From NCBI RefSeq assembly GCF_000182925.2, contig NC_026504.1, positions 3,596,001 through 3,660,000 of the forward strand: a stretch of 64,000 nt of DNA, read 5' to 3'. Shown here in pieces: positions 35,201-46,772 of the stretch. Source of the stretch: Neurospora crassa OR74A. Taxonomy: Eukaryota; Ascomycota; Sordariomycetes; Sordariales; Sordariaceae. Each line of letters starts with the position of its first letter. The first letter of the stretch is position 1. Under the pieces are notes generated by a model that worked only from the letters and a program-made list of their open reading frames with translations, did not search any database and had not been told where the DNA came from. The translations under genes were made by a program, and so were the position numbers.

Positions 35201-35839
35201 ATTTCTAGGTACTGGACCATCGAAGGACCCTTGAGGAGTGTGGTGCGCCGAGCCGGGATTAGGACCGGAATTGAGAGGCTGTCGCCAGGTGTTACGGTCC
35301 AAATGCTGGGGGCCTGGGCCGTGGTAAGAGCGTGAAGGGTGATGTCTGGGCTGGGCATGTCCCTGGTGTTGTACCGGAATCTGGTTGCCCGTATGGGGCG
35401 GGTTTGGCTGGTGGGCTCTAGGGCCAGTCTGCTGGTGGTGATAAGCTGTTGGTTGTGGTCCTGACTGAGGTCTTTGATTTCCATAACGGCCTCCATTACC
35501 ATACGGTACCGGTTGACGCCCAGCCTGATGTCCAACTTGGTGCCCAAGTCGCTGCGCAGGTTGATGTCCAGCCGGAGGTCCTGGTTGAGGCGCAAACCCT
35601 CTCAAGGCCTGTTGTGGTCGGACAGGATCAGGTGGTTGAGCACGAGGGTCAATGGCGATATTCAGCTGAGCGGACATTTGACGACGCTGGGCCTGGTTGA
35701 GACGCTTTCGCGGTTGTGGAGGGGATGAACTGTTGGGGGCGTTTTCCACTTGGGGTTCTGGGTCGTTGGAGTTGGTGAGGATCATAGTCCTCAAGCGATC
35801 CTCAAGACCTGGTCCCCGGACTCCCTGTCCTTGCTCCAT
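32276..35839 (-). CDS. Cid1-type terminal nucleotidyltransferase (non-canonical poly(A)/U polymerase)
   Basis: Intronless gene for 1187 residues, related to Cid1/TUT enzymes that add nucleotides to RNA 3' ends; Aspergillus CutA/CutB belong to this class. Residues 1-230 are disordered and rich in Gln, Pro, Gly and His. The catalytic domain starts with CFGSLASGFATKAADMDLG: Gly300-Ser301 and the first two metal-binding aspartates Asp312 and Asp314. The third strand is GIQCDINFSAHLAMHNTHLL with Asp794, followed by FVKHWAKVRGINSPYRGTLS, the hallmark of the PAP/25A-associated region (about 820-940). Some 480 residues separate the second and third aspartates, where most relatives have about 60-70; the insert begins with a charged Glu/Lys/Gln-rich stretch and continues as predicted helices. 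Residues about 1000-1070 are Gln/Pro-rich, and the last residues are Gly-rich from a GGT-type repeat. It shares a 1.3-kb divergent promoter region with TFIIF. Confidence 0.85.
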   Translation of the reverse strand: MEQGQGVRGPGLEDRLRTMILTNSNDPEPQVENAPNSSSPPQPRKRLNQAQRRQMSAQLNIAIDPRAQPPDPVRPQQALRGFAPQPGPPAGHQPAQRLGHQVGHQAGRQPVPYGNGGRYGNQRPQSGPQPTAYHHQQTGPRAHQPNPPHTGNQIPVQHQGHAQPRHHPSRSYHGPGPQHLDRNTWRQPLNSGPNPGSAHHTPQGSFDGPVPRNSRGGALWNPGRQPQIRPEQLKAQTDMLEGLCATIIANAQIEYDDIVKNETFRQKIEALAQAVITQYEQSQNGFYDFPPQSVQLRCFGSLASGFATKAADMDLGLLSPLSRLQPDAPGSPIPRLIEKAFLEVGLAARLLSKTRVPIIKVCEKPPKSLYDDLVEEHLKRERDMSDKGEGEKINDPELDLAEDDEHEADEPAGGHASAVDEKQQKQQKGQKDDMQNQPKKERHDEEGNQDDNGTEKKEFKLYQALNQTLNSYYGTTKGYLRSLGGRDLTNSTINHFSPADFQKLNQVCLAFVEGLEDRQLRDRLFSYKSLDRYDLEYRPDQPRTLQGVYTQVEGEQMVMMWESRQITEKDADKEARGQICVNRWKTLQDHPNCSADPLGYDRDLKRAADQLRGLPSIQLMLLSQGQYESTAQYCARAKELVEELVGNDTADERREAITLISRRYIDGIKDESIREAVKEYAESVGYSNFHAIGKRHMSYHLAHDLEHCLGRNLYPKDTEDKISSYIAFLRGPIVRSSVEPFECGFETPLSPDLIETISQIRSIGDPSTMGPNQPRDPYRDRFEFPKSGVGIQCDINFSAHLAMHNTHLLRCYSSCDPRVRPMVLFVKHWAKVRGINSPYRGTLSSYGYVLMVLHYLINVVKPFVCPNLQQLAPPLPPDLTPEQLNDVAFCKGKNVHFWRDDQEIQRLAAMGMINQNRDSIGHLLRGFFEYYAQNGSLSTLPGRGFDWGRDVISLRTQGGILSKQEKGWTGAKTVLESTPGVPSTVAPSAQQPQQPQQQQQPAAPLAGGAPLGMAPPPGLAPPPGFPAHSPLPAPAPPAPTTEEPTPTGPSTEQVQQPKPDVELKEVRYRYLFAIEDPFELDHNVARTVTHSGIVAIRDEFRRAWRIIRNAGRLQVQGQGLQIGGREVPVPEEENLLEDVLEAGKKKQREEFDELLDGLHGRVWRGEVVGEARKEEGCGGGGGGGGDA

Positions 35840-37181
35840 TGCAGCGGTGATGACCTGAGAATATCAAGACAACCTCTAAGCCTCTGACTTTGTTGCTCAA
35901 CTATGGCCAGGCGAGTAGGCTGTATGCATATAAAGAAGAGCAGTCAGGTGTTGTTGACGGTGTGATCAAGTGAAGGTGGTGGTGGTGGCTGAGAGAAGCC
36001 CGCAGTGAGGTTGGATATGCCAGACCACTTTGTGAAGAGAGTATACTTAGTCAGCCAAAAACTGTCATATATCTAGGTACCAGTTGGCCTGAGATAAATT
36101 CGGGGAAAGTGAAGAAGATGAGCCCAGGCGCGAGCTGAAAAGCAACACGTCTCCCGTCGTCCTGACTCCCCTCTTTCAGGAACCTCACTTTAGGCTTCAG
36201 AGTTCAGGGCAGTTGGCATGGAATATGGAGTGTCAAAAGGTACCTTACAGCATGTACCACAGCGCTGGGATGGGGCCGTTGAGGGGCGGCGATGTGGCCC
36301 TGACGGTGATGCCCTGGAGCTGGACTTATTCTTTAGGTTTGAAATATCGTGTAAAGTCGCGTCATTCTTCTTGCTTTGTTTGCGTAAACACGTCGGCCAT
36401 GTCCAGCCGTCCACAAACAGTGAGATTGTTCAGACTGTGACACCCCCGACGACAGCAAGCAACGGGCAGGAACAGCACGGCGAAGCAACCAATCTTTGGC
36501 ATATGCGACTATGAGTGAAGCCAGTATGTAAGTAGGTGAAGTGCTAAATGACTAGGTCGCCGGTTACGTAGGTGTGGAGAGGCTGAGCAAGGGGCATGTA
36601 CGGTTCCGGTCAATTCATTGGTCGGGGATGAAGTGATCTGATCTATGATTGGCTGTCAATGCTGCCGAGAACCCACTCTTCCGTCTTTGTCTGGGGATTT
36701 GAGGCTCTCGGGCCAAAAATGGGGCGGGCATTGTGATAAAGAACCTTGTCTCGCAGCACACAGGGCAGCTCTTCCCTTTTAGTGCCACCTACTTCTAGCG
36801 CGACTGCCTAGACTTGCGACTTCGACTTCGAACTTCAACCACCCACTGCTTGACGATTTCCCAACCCACCACTGTCTTTTTCAACGCCGACTTCCCACAA
36901 CCAAGAAATAACGGCCTAATTCTGCGATACTACCCGACATCTATTTGAAGCGGAATCTCGAAACTACACATCATCTCCCGCTTGACCGAAAACGCGCCAA
37001 TCGCGAATTAGTGACAACTGCCGATCAAGGCCAGGTCGACCTAGATTCCGCATGACGTACGACCAAGTCTAGGCGACCAGCAACCTCAACCTCACTTCTT
37101 ACCCAAGTCTAAACGTCCACCCGCTCTCCCAACCGAATTTCCCACGAGCTGTCGAAAGAATACTTTATCCAACCCGTCAAC
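35840..37181. other. Divergent promoter region
   Basis: Separates the Cid1-type gene (-) and the TFIIF gene (+). The last 400 bp before TFIIF are C-rich and ATG-poor, typical of a fungal leader. No gene supported. Confidence 0.55.
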
Positions 37182-39632
37182 ATGAGTGCTTCCCCCGCCG
37201 GCGCGCCTCCCACCGGCGTTGCTCCTAATGGGCCACAACCACCCAAGAAAATCATCCGCAAAAAGGCCACTGCCGATCCCCTCGTGGCTAGAAAGAAAAC
37301 CCTTCCAAAACCCCCAATGGCACGACGACCTGCCGACTGGGAGGCCAGATCTCGCGCTTCGGAAAACGCCGGCCAAAACAGGTCGCTTCGCCAGCTCGAA
37401 ATCAAGGCCATGGAGCACAAGAGAAAGAGATCCATGAACCCGGGGAAATGGAGTGAACAAGCGCAGGGCTATGTCGAAGAGTTCCCTCTGATAGTAACCA
37501 AGAAGCAGCTCATGGAGTTGCGGTTCCATGTCATGCAGCTCAACAACAAACACGGCAATCTGGACGTAACCGACCAAGACCAGTTCCCCCGCCCCGTCAC
37601 TTTGCAACGCCGTGACCCCCGTCTGCCGCCTGCCCACCGCATGGCGCTCAAGGAAGAGATGGAGGATGTGCCGATGGACGATGCAGAGGCCGAGCGTATT
37701 CGGCAGGAGAAGGAGGCCAAAGAAGCCCAGCGTGCATTGGACCAAGCCAAGATCGCTCCCGTCATGAAGCCGAATGAGCCAAATAAGCCGCAAAAGAAGG
37801 ACAAGAGCTTGAAGACTCACGTCTTTCACGGAAAGCACTCCGAGGAGCACAAGAAAGCATTGGATCTGCGCTATCAGGAGACGCTTCCATGGCACCTCGA
37901 AGATGCCGAGGGCAAGTCGGGCGTCTGGGTCGGACACTACGTCGCCGGTCTGTCCGAAGTCAACTGTGCTCTCATCCAGACCCAGGACCAAAAGTTTCAA
38001 ATGATCCCCTTGACCCGTTGGTATGCCTTCCACGAGAAGCCAAAGTTCAACGTTTTGTCCTTGGACGACGCCGAGAACATGATGAAGCAGAACAAGGACG
38101 TCAAGCGCTGGGTCATGCGCGACAGAGAGAGGGAGCTGACTCAAAAGGAGAAGGCCGATACTAGGATGTTCCTTGGTGGGCGTGCGCGTGTGAAGACGGA
38201 AAGTTACACATCGAGGGCTGCTCCCAAGTCCGAGAGACGGGACGATTTCGAGCTCGACATGTCAGGCGACGAGTTCCAGGATGACGATGAAACCCCCGGT
38301 TTCGAGGCAGAGGACGAGGATGCCAAGGAGGCCAAAGAGCGTATTCGTCGCGAGCAAGCTGCGGCTAACCTGTTTGGCGAGGGTGATCAGAGCAAGGTTG
38401 ACGAGGAAGAGAGAGAGCGTCAGTTGGAGAAGCTCAGGCTGAAGAAGACGGGCAAGGAAGTCGTCAAGCGTTTGGTCAAGTTGGAGCACGCCATGGACTA
38501 CGATGCAAGCTCCGACTCGGAGAGGGAATCGGACAACCCCTTTGCCGATTCGGAGGAATCCGAAGATGAGAATGAGGAGAAGAAGGAGGGGGAGGAAGTC
38601 AAGGAAGAAGAGAAGAAGGATGGTGTTTCGGGCACTATCAGCAAGGGTACTGCGACGCCGACAGGCAAGCAAAAGGCTCCTGATTCTGCAAAGAAGAACA
38701 AGTTGAAGCGTGCTGGTTCGCCCAACTTGTCGGAATCTAGTGAAGCCGAATCGAGCCGGAAGAAGGCCAAGCTTGCCGCCAACAAGGGCACAGCGTCCGT
38801 GGGCCAGAGCCGATCGAATACTCCCCTGCCTGGTCGTCCCAAGGGCGCCACCAGCGACGGTGAAATGTCTGACGGCGGTGCAAAGAGCAGCAGGCCCCAG
38901 ATTAAGCAGGTGCCTACGTCCAGGCCCGGTAGTCCTCCCCAGCCAGGTAAGAAATGCCGTTATCCATCGCTGATTGCATTCCTCGCTCTATGGCAGCTTT
39001 CATCCTGCTCTATGACGGCCATCCACGTCTGTGGCTTGGCTTCTTACATGGCTTGGAATTGTGTTCGACCATTCTTTGTGCTTTCGTCAAAGGGTTCATA
39101 ACCTGAGTCACCAACCCTCTTTGTGACATTATCACCCTCCCATCGCTTCATGTCACCGTTGATTCTGCATAAAACCCTTGTTACGCTGCAACAGACACCT
39201 CCAATACTTTTTCACAACAATATCCCTTCCTTCACCCTTGCCGCTCCCAGCACCTCTTTAATCCTTTTAAACACACACACCTTAGTCCACCTCCACCACC
39301 TCACTAACATGACTACACCCCCAGGCTCCCCCAGCGGCTCCCCGCCACCTACCTCGGGCGGCGCCACCCCAGCCAACGACTTCATCAAGCCCGAAGAGGT
39401 CATGGCCGCCATCGACCAGTACCCCAACGGCGTCGCTCTCGCCGTGCTCATGAAACCCTTCAGTCATCGCATCGATGCGACGCCCAACCGCTCCAAGCCC
39501 CACCTGTCTACCAAGTCAGAGTGGCTTGGTATGGTCAAGCGGTTTGGTTACTTGGGTCCCGACAAGCTCATTAGGCGCAAGACCGGCCCCGCTCAAGGTG
39601 GAGGAAGTGGTGCTGCTAGCCCTCAGTCGTAA
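37182..39632 (+). CDS. tfg1: TFIIF large subunit (RAP74/Tfg1)
   Basis: General RNA polymerase II initiation factor, 690 residues, exons 37182-38946 and 39325-39632. The N-terminal dimerisation half contains FPLIVTKKQLMELRFHVMQL and later PWHLEDAEGKSGVWVGHYV and FQMIPLTRWYAFHEKPKF, which are RAP74 signatures. The middle is a highly charged linker (acidic DDDETPGFEAEDED, Lys/Glu runs, Ser/Glu patches). The C-terminal winged helix, which in relatives contacts the Pol II CTD phosphatase, is in exon 2: IKPEEVMAAIDQYPNGVALA and KSEWLGMVKRFGYLGPDKLI. The 378-nt intron is long for this organism; it has a GTAAGA donor, CACTAAC branch and CAG acceptor, and the joined frame is PQPG-SPSG. If retained, the frame closes at 39101 without the winged helix. 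Confidence 0.92.
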
Positions 39633-40493
39633 AGCGGCAGCGGCGTGCCCTAGGCTGTTGATGAGGAAGCATCCGGCGGCGGCGGTTCATGATGGAACGG
39701 GGGACTGTAACTAGGAATGGAAAAGAATATGGGGCTGGAAGTGATAAGCCGGCTCTGGAAGGAGGGGCAGTGGTTATGCTACCCCTCCGAAGACAGACAG
39801 GCGACACAAGTGCCGAATGCCTGTCATCCAAGCTGGGAACTGTGGTCAACGACAAACCTGAACCGAAACGGACGATTTGAATCAAAATCCTTGGGCCGAT
39901 TCACATCAAAACATTGCACCGATCGCCGAGCTAAGTGGTTCCAAAAAGTTAAAGTTGTTTTGAAGAGGCTTTGGCTAGAAGAGCAGCAAATAACCTACAA
40001 GGGATCCTTCCACAGGTATAAGCGGTTGAATTTTGTACGATCGACATCGCAATATCACTACTTTATGACATTACTCGTAAAACATGGCGGAGATGAAGAT
40101 ATTTAGGCCAACACTTGTCGATTCGACAGATAGTACCTAGTAACAGACCTCATTTGAAGCCATGTCATGCATCTTGCGGTGCTTGGTGATGATATTGTTC
40201 TTGCTCCTTCAATGTTGTGCTCTGACTAGTGATGAAGAATAATCTGCCCTAGTCACTTGACATCAGTTTCGCCTTGTACCGCCCTGAACTTCTTCGCCAA
40301 ACTCTTGATTACCCTGCAAGTCGACCAGCCCTGTTTTTGTTCATACTTTGAACAACCCATAAGAAATTTGACTTTGACGCCGAACACCAAACAAGGTAAC
40401 TAACCCAAACTTTTTCTTTTTCCATCGCTCATCATTAACCCTTTCACCATCTCCATAACCCTTCTAGAGCAATCCCATCTTTAGGTGGAGAAA
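39633..40493. other. Convergent intergenic region
   Basis: 3' regions of TFIIF and Cwc26. A 129-codon open frame on the + strand at 39717-40106 has no recognisable motif and lies in 3' flanking sequence, so it is not called. Confidence 0.55.
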
Positions 40494-41627
40494 CTACTCA
40501 TCCATCTGCCAAGCATACTCCAAGCCTTTGTTCCTCTCCCGCCGATTAAGCGCCTTGAACCGTTCTGCTTCAAACCCATTACTCCTATCCACCCCATCCC
40601 ACCTATAGCCCGGTTTGATGCCGTACCGATTCGGCGGTGCCGGTCCTTTATACGTCGGTCTCCTCCCCGCCGTCCCTTTTTTCCTTCCCTTTACCTTGAC
40701 TTCCTCCGGGGCAAGAAACTGCGCCATGGGATCATTCCATCTGTCCTGCTGCTTAAGTTCGGCATTGAGTTGTTCGTCGTCTTTAGAACGGGCAAGAGGC
40801 ATCAGTTTGGCTTCTTCTAGTTCTTCCCTCCTCCGCCGCGCTTGCTCAAGTTGGACTTCGCCCTTGAGGGCACGTTTCTTTTCTGCTTCCTTGCGTTCCG
40901 CTTCGGCTTGTTGCCTGCGCGCTTCCGCACGTCGCATGGAGGCATCGATTCGTCGACCGGTGGCGTCGCGCAGCACCAGCTCCTCCTGGTCTTCCGGATG
41001 CTGCTGGTCGCGTTCGGCTCGGATCCTCTCCAACTCGAGACGCTCGGCTTCCTGGCGGGCTTTTAGCTGGGCAGTGATGGCGGATGCGGACTGTAGCCCA
41101 GCGTGCGTCCCGTTGGACATGATGGGTGCTTGCGTGGCTGTTTCGGCCGGTTGGTGCGAGCGCGTGAGGGCCGTTGCGCCCGTTGTGGTGTCGACAACGA
41201 GAACCTCATCATCCCCGCCCGCTTCGCGCGCCAGGGCCGCTGTTTCGGCAGCTGTTTGCGCTAAAATCGCATCGGCGGCGGCCGCGGCGTCTATGTCCTC
41301 CTTTGTCGAATTTGTTGTGGTACTTGTTGTGGCCTGTTTTGCGAAGGCTGATGAAGAGCCGACGGTCTTCCAACCGGATTTTTTGGCTTTGCGGAAATCA
41401 GCTGATACTACCCCGGCAGCGAGCACGGGACCATCGAAATCATCATCGTCGGAGTCGCGTTTTGCGGCTTGGGCCCAAGAGGTGTCGTCGTCGTCGGCTA
41501 TAATGAGGCCATCTTCTGCTGATTTGTTCTTGCGCTTGCGTTTTTTGGAGGTGGAAGAGGAGGATTTGTTGGGCGGGTCGGTGGAGAGGTAATGGGCTGC
41601 TAGGTAGGCGGCTTTGTCTGAGGGCAT
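40494..41627 (-). CDS. cwc26: Pre-mRNA-splicing factor Cwc26/Bud13 (RES complex)
   Basis: Intronless gene for 377 residues. Bud13/Cwc26 is a subunit of the RES (retention and splicing) complex with Snu17 and Pml1 and acts on the activating spliceosome in the nucleus. The N-terminus reads [15 protein letters not shown], followed by a basic KKRKRKNKS and an acidic patch; a Trp-containing SGWKTVG follows. The middle is a long charged helix ([16 protein letters not shown]...). The family signature closes the protein: [20 protein letters not shown] and [17 protein letters not shown]. Length is typical of the family. Confidence 0.93.
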
Positions 41628-42565
41628 TTCTGTGTTGATGTGGTTTAATTTGGCTGGGTTGTCCTGTTTTGGTCAGGTGGGTGCGATGGTGCTTGTTGAT
41701 CGTCGATTGTTGATTTGAAGCGATGGCGATGGTGGTGGTGATGATGTTGATTAGATTGTGGTTGAGGAGTTGCCTGCCGGTGTTTGTACACAGTGCAGGT
41801 GAGCTGTACCTCCCAATGGCCCGTGCATTTGTGCTGCCTTATCGCTGGCTCCATCTTCCATGCACGAAGATAAGATAGGGGAAGACGTCCAGTGACATCA
41901 CTGGTGATACGGACTGGTGATGGTTCCGCTGTCGGCGATGGTGTGAGCCGATTGTGAATGTGGCATGTGGTGGAAGGTATCACAGAAAGTAGTAAGACAA
42001 GACTCAGATTTGGGAACGGCGGTGTTATTGTGCTTGGATTCATCGGTGAAATTAGAGATATGTGTGACTATCGCACACGGACTATGCGTGGCTCGTGAGC
42101 GTTCGAGTTGTCCATCATCACGGCTATCAATGATGTTCATCGATTGAAGCCTTCCATCATCAATTAGAGACTCGAATGTCAGAGGTCCTGAGAGTTTAGA
42201 ATTCAATCGGTTGGTTTTATCTCTTGATACGGACCATACTACATAGTAGTCACGTCACGCCCATTGCGCCCCGGATAGGCGACAAAACGCGAGAAACAAC
42301 CTCAACAGCTGAGCAGGCGATCGAGTTACGGTGAACACGGCGACATAGCCGAACAATCGCGCACGCCGTATAAGCACCTGCTCTTATTCGACCATGGTAA
42401 AGTACCTGGATCGCGTCTCCTTCATTCCAAAAGGCGGCTATGGAGATGACGGAGATGGGTCAGCAGACCACGCCTCGTGGGCCTTGGCATATCCCTGCCT
42501 TCTTTGACCTTTGGACTGGGGTGGAAGTTATGCAGTGGCAGGAAGTGAGGCTGGCCCGGGAGAGG

Positions 42566-42584
42566 AAAAAAAGGGGGGGGGGGG
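42566..42584 (+). repeat. Poly-A/poly-G tract
   Basis: Seven A followed by twelve G. Such long G runs are unstable and prone to length error in assemblies. Confidence 0.8.
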
Positions 42585-42618
42585 TTGACCAAACTTGGAT
42601 AATGTCCTGGTCCAGATA

Positions 42619-42642
42619 GATGATGATGATGATGATGATGAT
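42619..42642 (+). repeat. GAT trinucleotide repeat
   Basis: Eight perfect GAT units in gene-free sequence. Confidence 0.85.
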
Positions 42643-45068
42643 GGCATCCATCGACAAACATTACTGGTCTCCATTGTTGAACACTTGTTCGAACATGATT
42701 GCAATCCAAAGAAGCCATTCTGTCTCCCAAAGACCACTTGTGTACCTATGTAGGAGTAGCCCAGAGAGGACGCCGATATCGCGGTGTGGTTGTCAATGTG
42801 TCGGCTTATCATTCTCCACTGCACGCGCTGACGGATGCGACCCTGCAGAAGAGACGCATGCGCCCCTGATTGACGGAGCATCATCATCCTCGGCATCCGG
42901 CGAGGACCTTGCTGGACAGAGAGCCGTAGAGGTACCTGGGGCCGATGCACGATAAGCTTAGTGAACAACAAACCTGGGCCTTCTTCAGAAAATTCTTTCC
43001 ACAGCTACAGCTGGCGTTTCGTGTTTATTATTTCAAAAGCCACGAGAACATGTTTAAGCACCCAGAATGCCTTCAAATCGGTTGATCTTGCTCAATGTGG
43101 AGGTACATGTACCGGCTGGGCTACGTAACAGTCCCCGCAATGCAATCGGTTACCCCGTGCTGCGCTGCTCTAGCGTCGTTGGCGGGATCGCTTTCCCCAC
43201 ATCCCCTCCCGGCTGCACCGCACCGCATCCGGGGCAAGTCGGAGACTCCAACGACCTTTTCCCATCCGGTTCTGCTGAAGGTGAATGGCAGGAGATAGCA
43301 AGATGCCATTGTTGACATGGAGAGAAGCATGTGTAACAGCTGTTGAGACCTGAGTGCAACTGACCTGGATCCAAACCTAACACACCCGTCCATCTATCGC
43401 AAACGGGACGAGCGGGACCCAACTCAACGGACACGGGCATCCAACAAACATGGACGTTCCAGGTAGGATGAAACAAAGTCGCTGTTCAAAGGACCATTGC
43501 TGATCCAAGGCGTAATCAAAACGGCCAATGTCATCATCAGCATTATCAAGCCAGAGGCCGACTACAAGAAGAGAAGGCGTGTATCGACTCTTCAACCTCA
43601 GTGGACAGAGCAGCGTGGGCGGTTGGACACAAAATGGGCAGCTGGTGTGCACTGTGCCTCGGTGCCTCGACCGCGCCGTGCTGACTTCTCAACCAGGACC
43701 GTCTGCTATGCTATGTACGGAGATGGAAGTCTCTGGCTTCCTGCCACTGTCGTCACTTGGCCTTGTCCCATCCAGGTCATGAGGTACCTACCTACCAGGG
43801 TACTTCCCACATGCACTCTGGGCACTTTGTTCCATGCCGAAAGGAGTCTTGATAAGAAACGGTCCCCTGGGATGGATTCTAAACCTAGCGAAAGGTAACC
43901 ATCTCGTGTCTCAGCAAGGCATCGATGTCCTTTTGACAGCGACCCGTGTGTTGCCGATAGTACATTCTACCCTCCATCAGAAGAATCCAGGCAGTAGTGT
44001 TGGTCATGGCTCGTTGATGGATAAAACGAAGGGCTTCCGCTGTCCCTCCTGCTTTGCGTCCATCTTGCAAATTCCAACAACCCAAGAGTCAACACAAACA
44101 CCGTACTACGGATACCATCGATAGCCTTATCGCTGGCTGTTTCTGTTCTGTTCAAGTTTCTTGTTACCGTCCAGTCATCAAACAGCGCGTCATCGCTTAT
44201 TGGCCCCCGTCCTTATCGCTTATCACTGCTCACGCCTCAACTGTTCCCAACTGGGAAGTCGCTTCCTTGAGTCACTCGCCGGCAATATTCTGAGCGGCGT
44301 TGTGTTCTCAGCCAGCGTTTTCAATAAATCACTTAGTCAGGCCTTAGTTTGACTGCCCGTTTCTTCACAGTCATTCACAACCTGCACCTGATCCAATCGT
44401 GTTGCTTTTAAATCATCGCAACAAAGCCGTTCTTTCTCCTCCCAACCCTCTCCCTCTCTCTCACACATTCTCTTTCACCACCACAACAAGGACGCTAAAG
44501 AGCCCCTCCACTAGCTCAAACTGACCGAACAACCATCACCGATCACCTTCCGTCCCCCCACCAGTTCAATCATCACCAAAACTTCCATCTATCCATCTCG
44601 AACTGCCTAGGAAACTTCTCTCTCTCAGATCCCGCCGCTTACAACTCTATTTCCATAATTGGTACACTTGGCAGATCGACAGGGCCCAAAGTCCAAAGAT
44701 CCCCAGTATAGTACCATTAAGGTCCTTGGCAGTCAACTAGTCGATACCGACCCTAAGGCCAACCACCCCCGGCACGTCACGCACGCCCTTGTCTCCATAC
44801 CTACACCGCTGTGGTACCTAGGTCAACCCCCGACCGACCGAATACCCTTGGAGGATTACATCACGGATCGAATCAAAAGGGGTCCGCATTCCGTCTCTGT
44901 CTAGTTGGAAAGCTGTCAAGTTTAAAGTACTTTGGCTTCATCTAGTCAACCTTTCCCGGAACCATCCTCTCTCTACATCCCCCTCCAAACACTACCGCCA
45001 ACAATAACTCCTACAACTAGTTATTATTATCATCATCATCATCACCACCAACCGTAACCGTCATCATC

Positions 45069-45851
45069 ATGGCTACCTCCCTCGAGTCCTCCGTCCAGTA
45101 CGAGCGCGACCTCCGCAGCTCCCACAAGGAATGGAAGCGCAGCAAGGACTCATCTACAAAGTGGGCCTCGGGCACTCGCGAACTCCCCGGCGTCAAGAAG
45201 AACTGGATGACGGGTGAGCTGCTTGGCAGTGGGCACCCCAACCAGCTGATCAAGTCGCGACCAGCGAGGAAAGTACGGGATTCTAGGTGAGTTTCACTTC
45301 TTCACCCTTTCCCTTACCTTTCTCTTGCTGCTTTTGGAGAAACTAATTCCTCTGTCCCCAACAGCTGCGATTACCCCAAACAGTCCTCCCGCAACCTCTA
45401 CAAGCTCCGCCACGGCGGTGGTGCTGGCCGCTCCAACAACATTGGCTACCACTCCATCAACTTCCCCAAGCTCTTTGCGCACAAGGACATCCGCTACGAT
45501 GACCGCGAGGACTACTCCGCCGCCCCAAACCCCCCATCACCATCTCTCCTCCCCAAAAACCTCTTCTCGTCAGTAACAGCAGCAGAGGATAACTTCCTCT
45601 ACTCGTTCGACCAAGACTCCACACCCGGGTTCAGCCGGACCCCTTTGACTTTGGAAAATTTTGTCAAGACGGATGACCGCAAGACGGAGAAGTTTGTCGA
45701 GAAGGAGTACGAGATTCTGGATGCGAATGGAGAGGCGTTGAAGGGGCGGAAGGCGAAGAGAAGGGGTTTGAGGGGCGGTGCTGCTGCGGGAAGCTCGCAG
45801 CAGGAGGATGAGGATAGAGTGGAAGAGGATGACGGGTTTGAGCTGATTTGA
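45069..45851 (+). CDS. Unknown protein, 234 residues
   Basis: Two-exon gene, exons 45069-45286 and 45365-45851; GTGAGT donor and CAACAG acceptor join in frame at DSSCDYP. I do not recognise the family. The N-terminal half has evenly spaced aromatic and basic residues (SSHKEWKRSKDSSTKW, GVKKNWMTGELLG), then NLYKLRHGGGAGRSNNIGYH. The C-terminal half has the ENFVKTDDRKTEKFVEKEYE stretch, a basic KGRKAKRRGLRGG patch and an acidic end EDEDRVEEDDGFELI. No signal peptide or membrane segment is seen. The length of undisturbed frame across the splice and the C-ending codon bias support a real gene. The leader upstream is C-rich with ATC/ACC triplets. Confidence 0.75.
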
Positions 45852-46772
45852 TGTTGTCAAACATCTTGAAAGGCAACCCAGTCCTCCCTTCTTCATCTGC
45901 TTTTCCCTGCATGCTTCCCTTCTTCCCTTTTTGGCATTTGCCTCCTTCTCTTCTTCATCCATCCCTGGCGAGGTTTTTGCTCTTACATTACACACCTATT
46001 TCGCTCAAATCAGCCGGCGTGTTCTTTTCTTACAATTGTTTTAAACAAGGGTGGTGGCAACACCTACCTCACAACATAACTACATAACATGGCGGGCGCA
46101 ATCATGGGGTGGGGTTTTTCGGAATTGGCGGATGGACGGACGGATAGGATGATTGATGGGTTTGCTTGGCTTTTGGCTTTTGGCTTCAATCAGCAAACGA
46201 ACATATGATCGTTAGAAATCATGAATGAGGTTGACGGATACCTCCTGCAGACAGACACACACTGCAAGATAAATACCCCAAATAACAAATAAACAGTATT
46301 AATAGTAGTCGGGCTTGAATGCAGGCAAGTTTTGATGAAGTTGACTTCTGTTTATTCTTTGTAAAGTTTGCCATCCTTAACTTGGCGGGTATCATACGTC
46401 GTCGTTATGTGTGTGTGTCGTGTGAACGCGTTTCTGTTCTACCACATTGTTGTTTTACATGCCACGTCTTCATCTTTTTGTTCTTTGCCTCTGTGAGTCA
46501 ATGTCAGTTTTCATTTTTGATGCAAAGAGCAGATTGCGCATTTTTACCTTATCTTTTCAAACGTACCTCCATGAACCACGTCGTTCTTGCCCCCAACTCC
46601 GTTCCATTCCGCTCGTCAACCCAATGGGTATGTATATCAAATCTTTTTCGCTGCTGCCGCTGTTGACGCCGATTTTCCACAGTCACGCCCACCTAGCCAG
46701 AGTTTCAATCATGGCTCACCACTATACTATCCTCAAAAAGATGGATGTTTGCGCCCCCTCAGAGGCAATCAA
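45852..46772. other. Convergent intergenic region
   Basis: 3' regions of the unknown + strand gene and the Zn2Cys6 gene. No gene supported. Confidence 0.55.

Larger units (their letters stand above)
41628..45068. other. Long divergent intergenic region
   Basis: 3.4 kb with no supported gene between Cwc26 (-) and an unknown gene (+). It contains a seven-A/twelve-G homopolymer pair at 42566-42584, a (GAT)8 array at 42619-42642, and ATT/ATC triplet repeats just before the next gene at about 45018-45045. Frames here are short and start without family motifs. Confidence 0.55.

Noticed and set aside
37092-38144. 350-codon - strand frame opposite TFIIF
   Set aside because: Shadow of the TFIIF coding frame.
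39717-40106. 129-codon open frame after TFIIF
   Set aside because: Lies in the 3' flank of TFIIF with no recognisable domain; likely untranslated sequence.
40615-41592. 325-codon + strand frame opposite Cwc26
   Set aside because: Shadow of Cwc26; the Ser/Ala-rich composition is the complement of its charged helix.
44650-45068. Open frames upstream of the unknown gene at 45069
   Set aside because: C-rich leader-like sequence with no motif; treated as untranslated leader or promoter.
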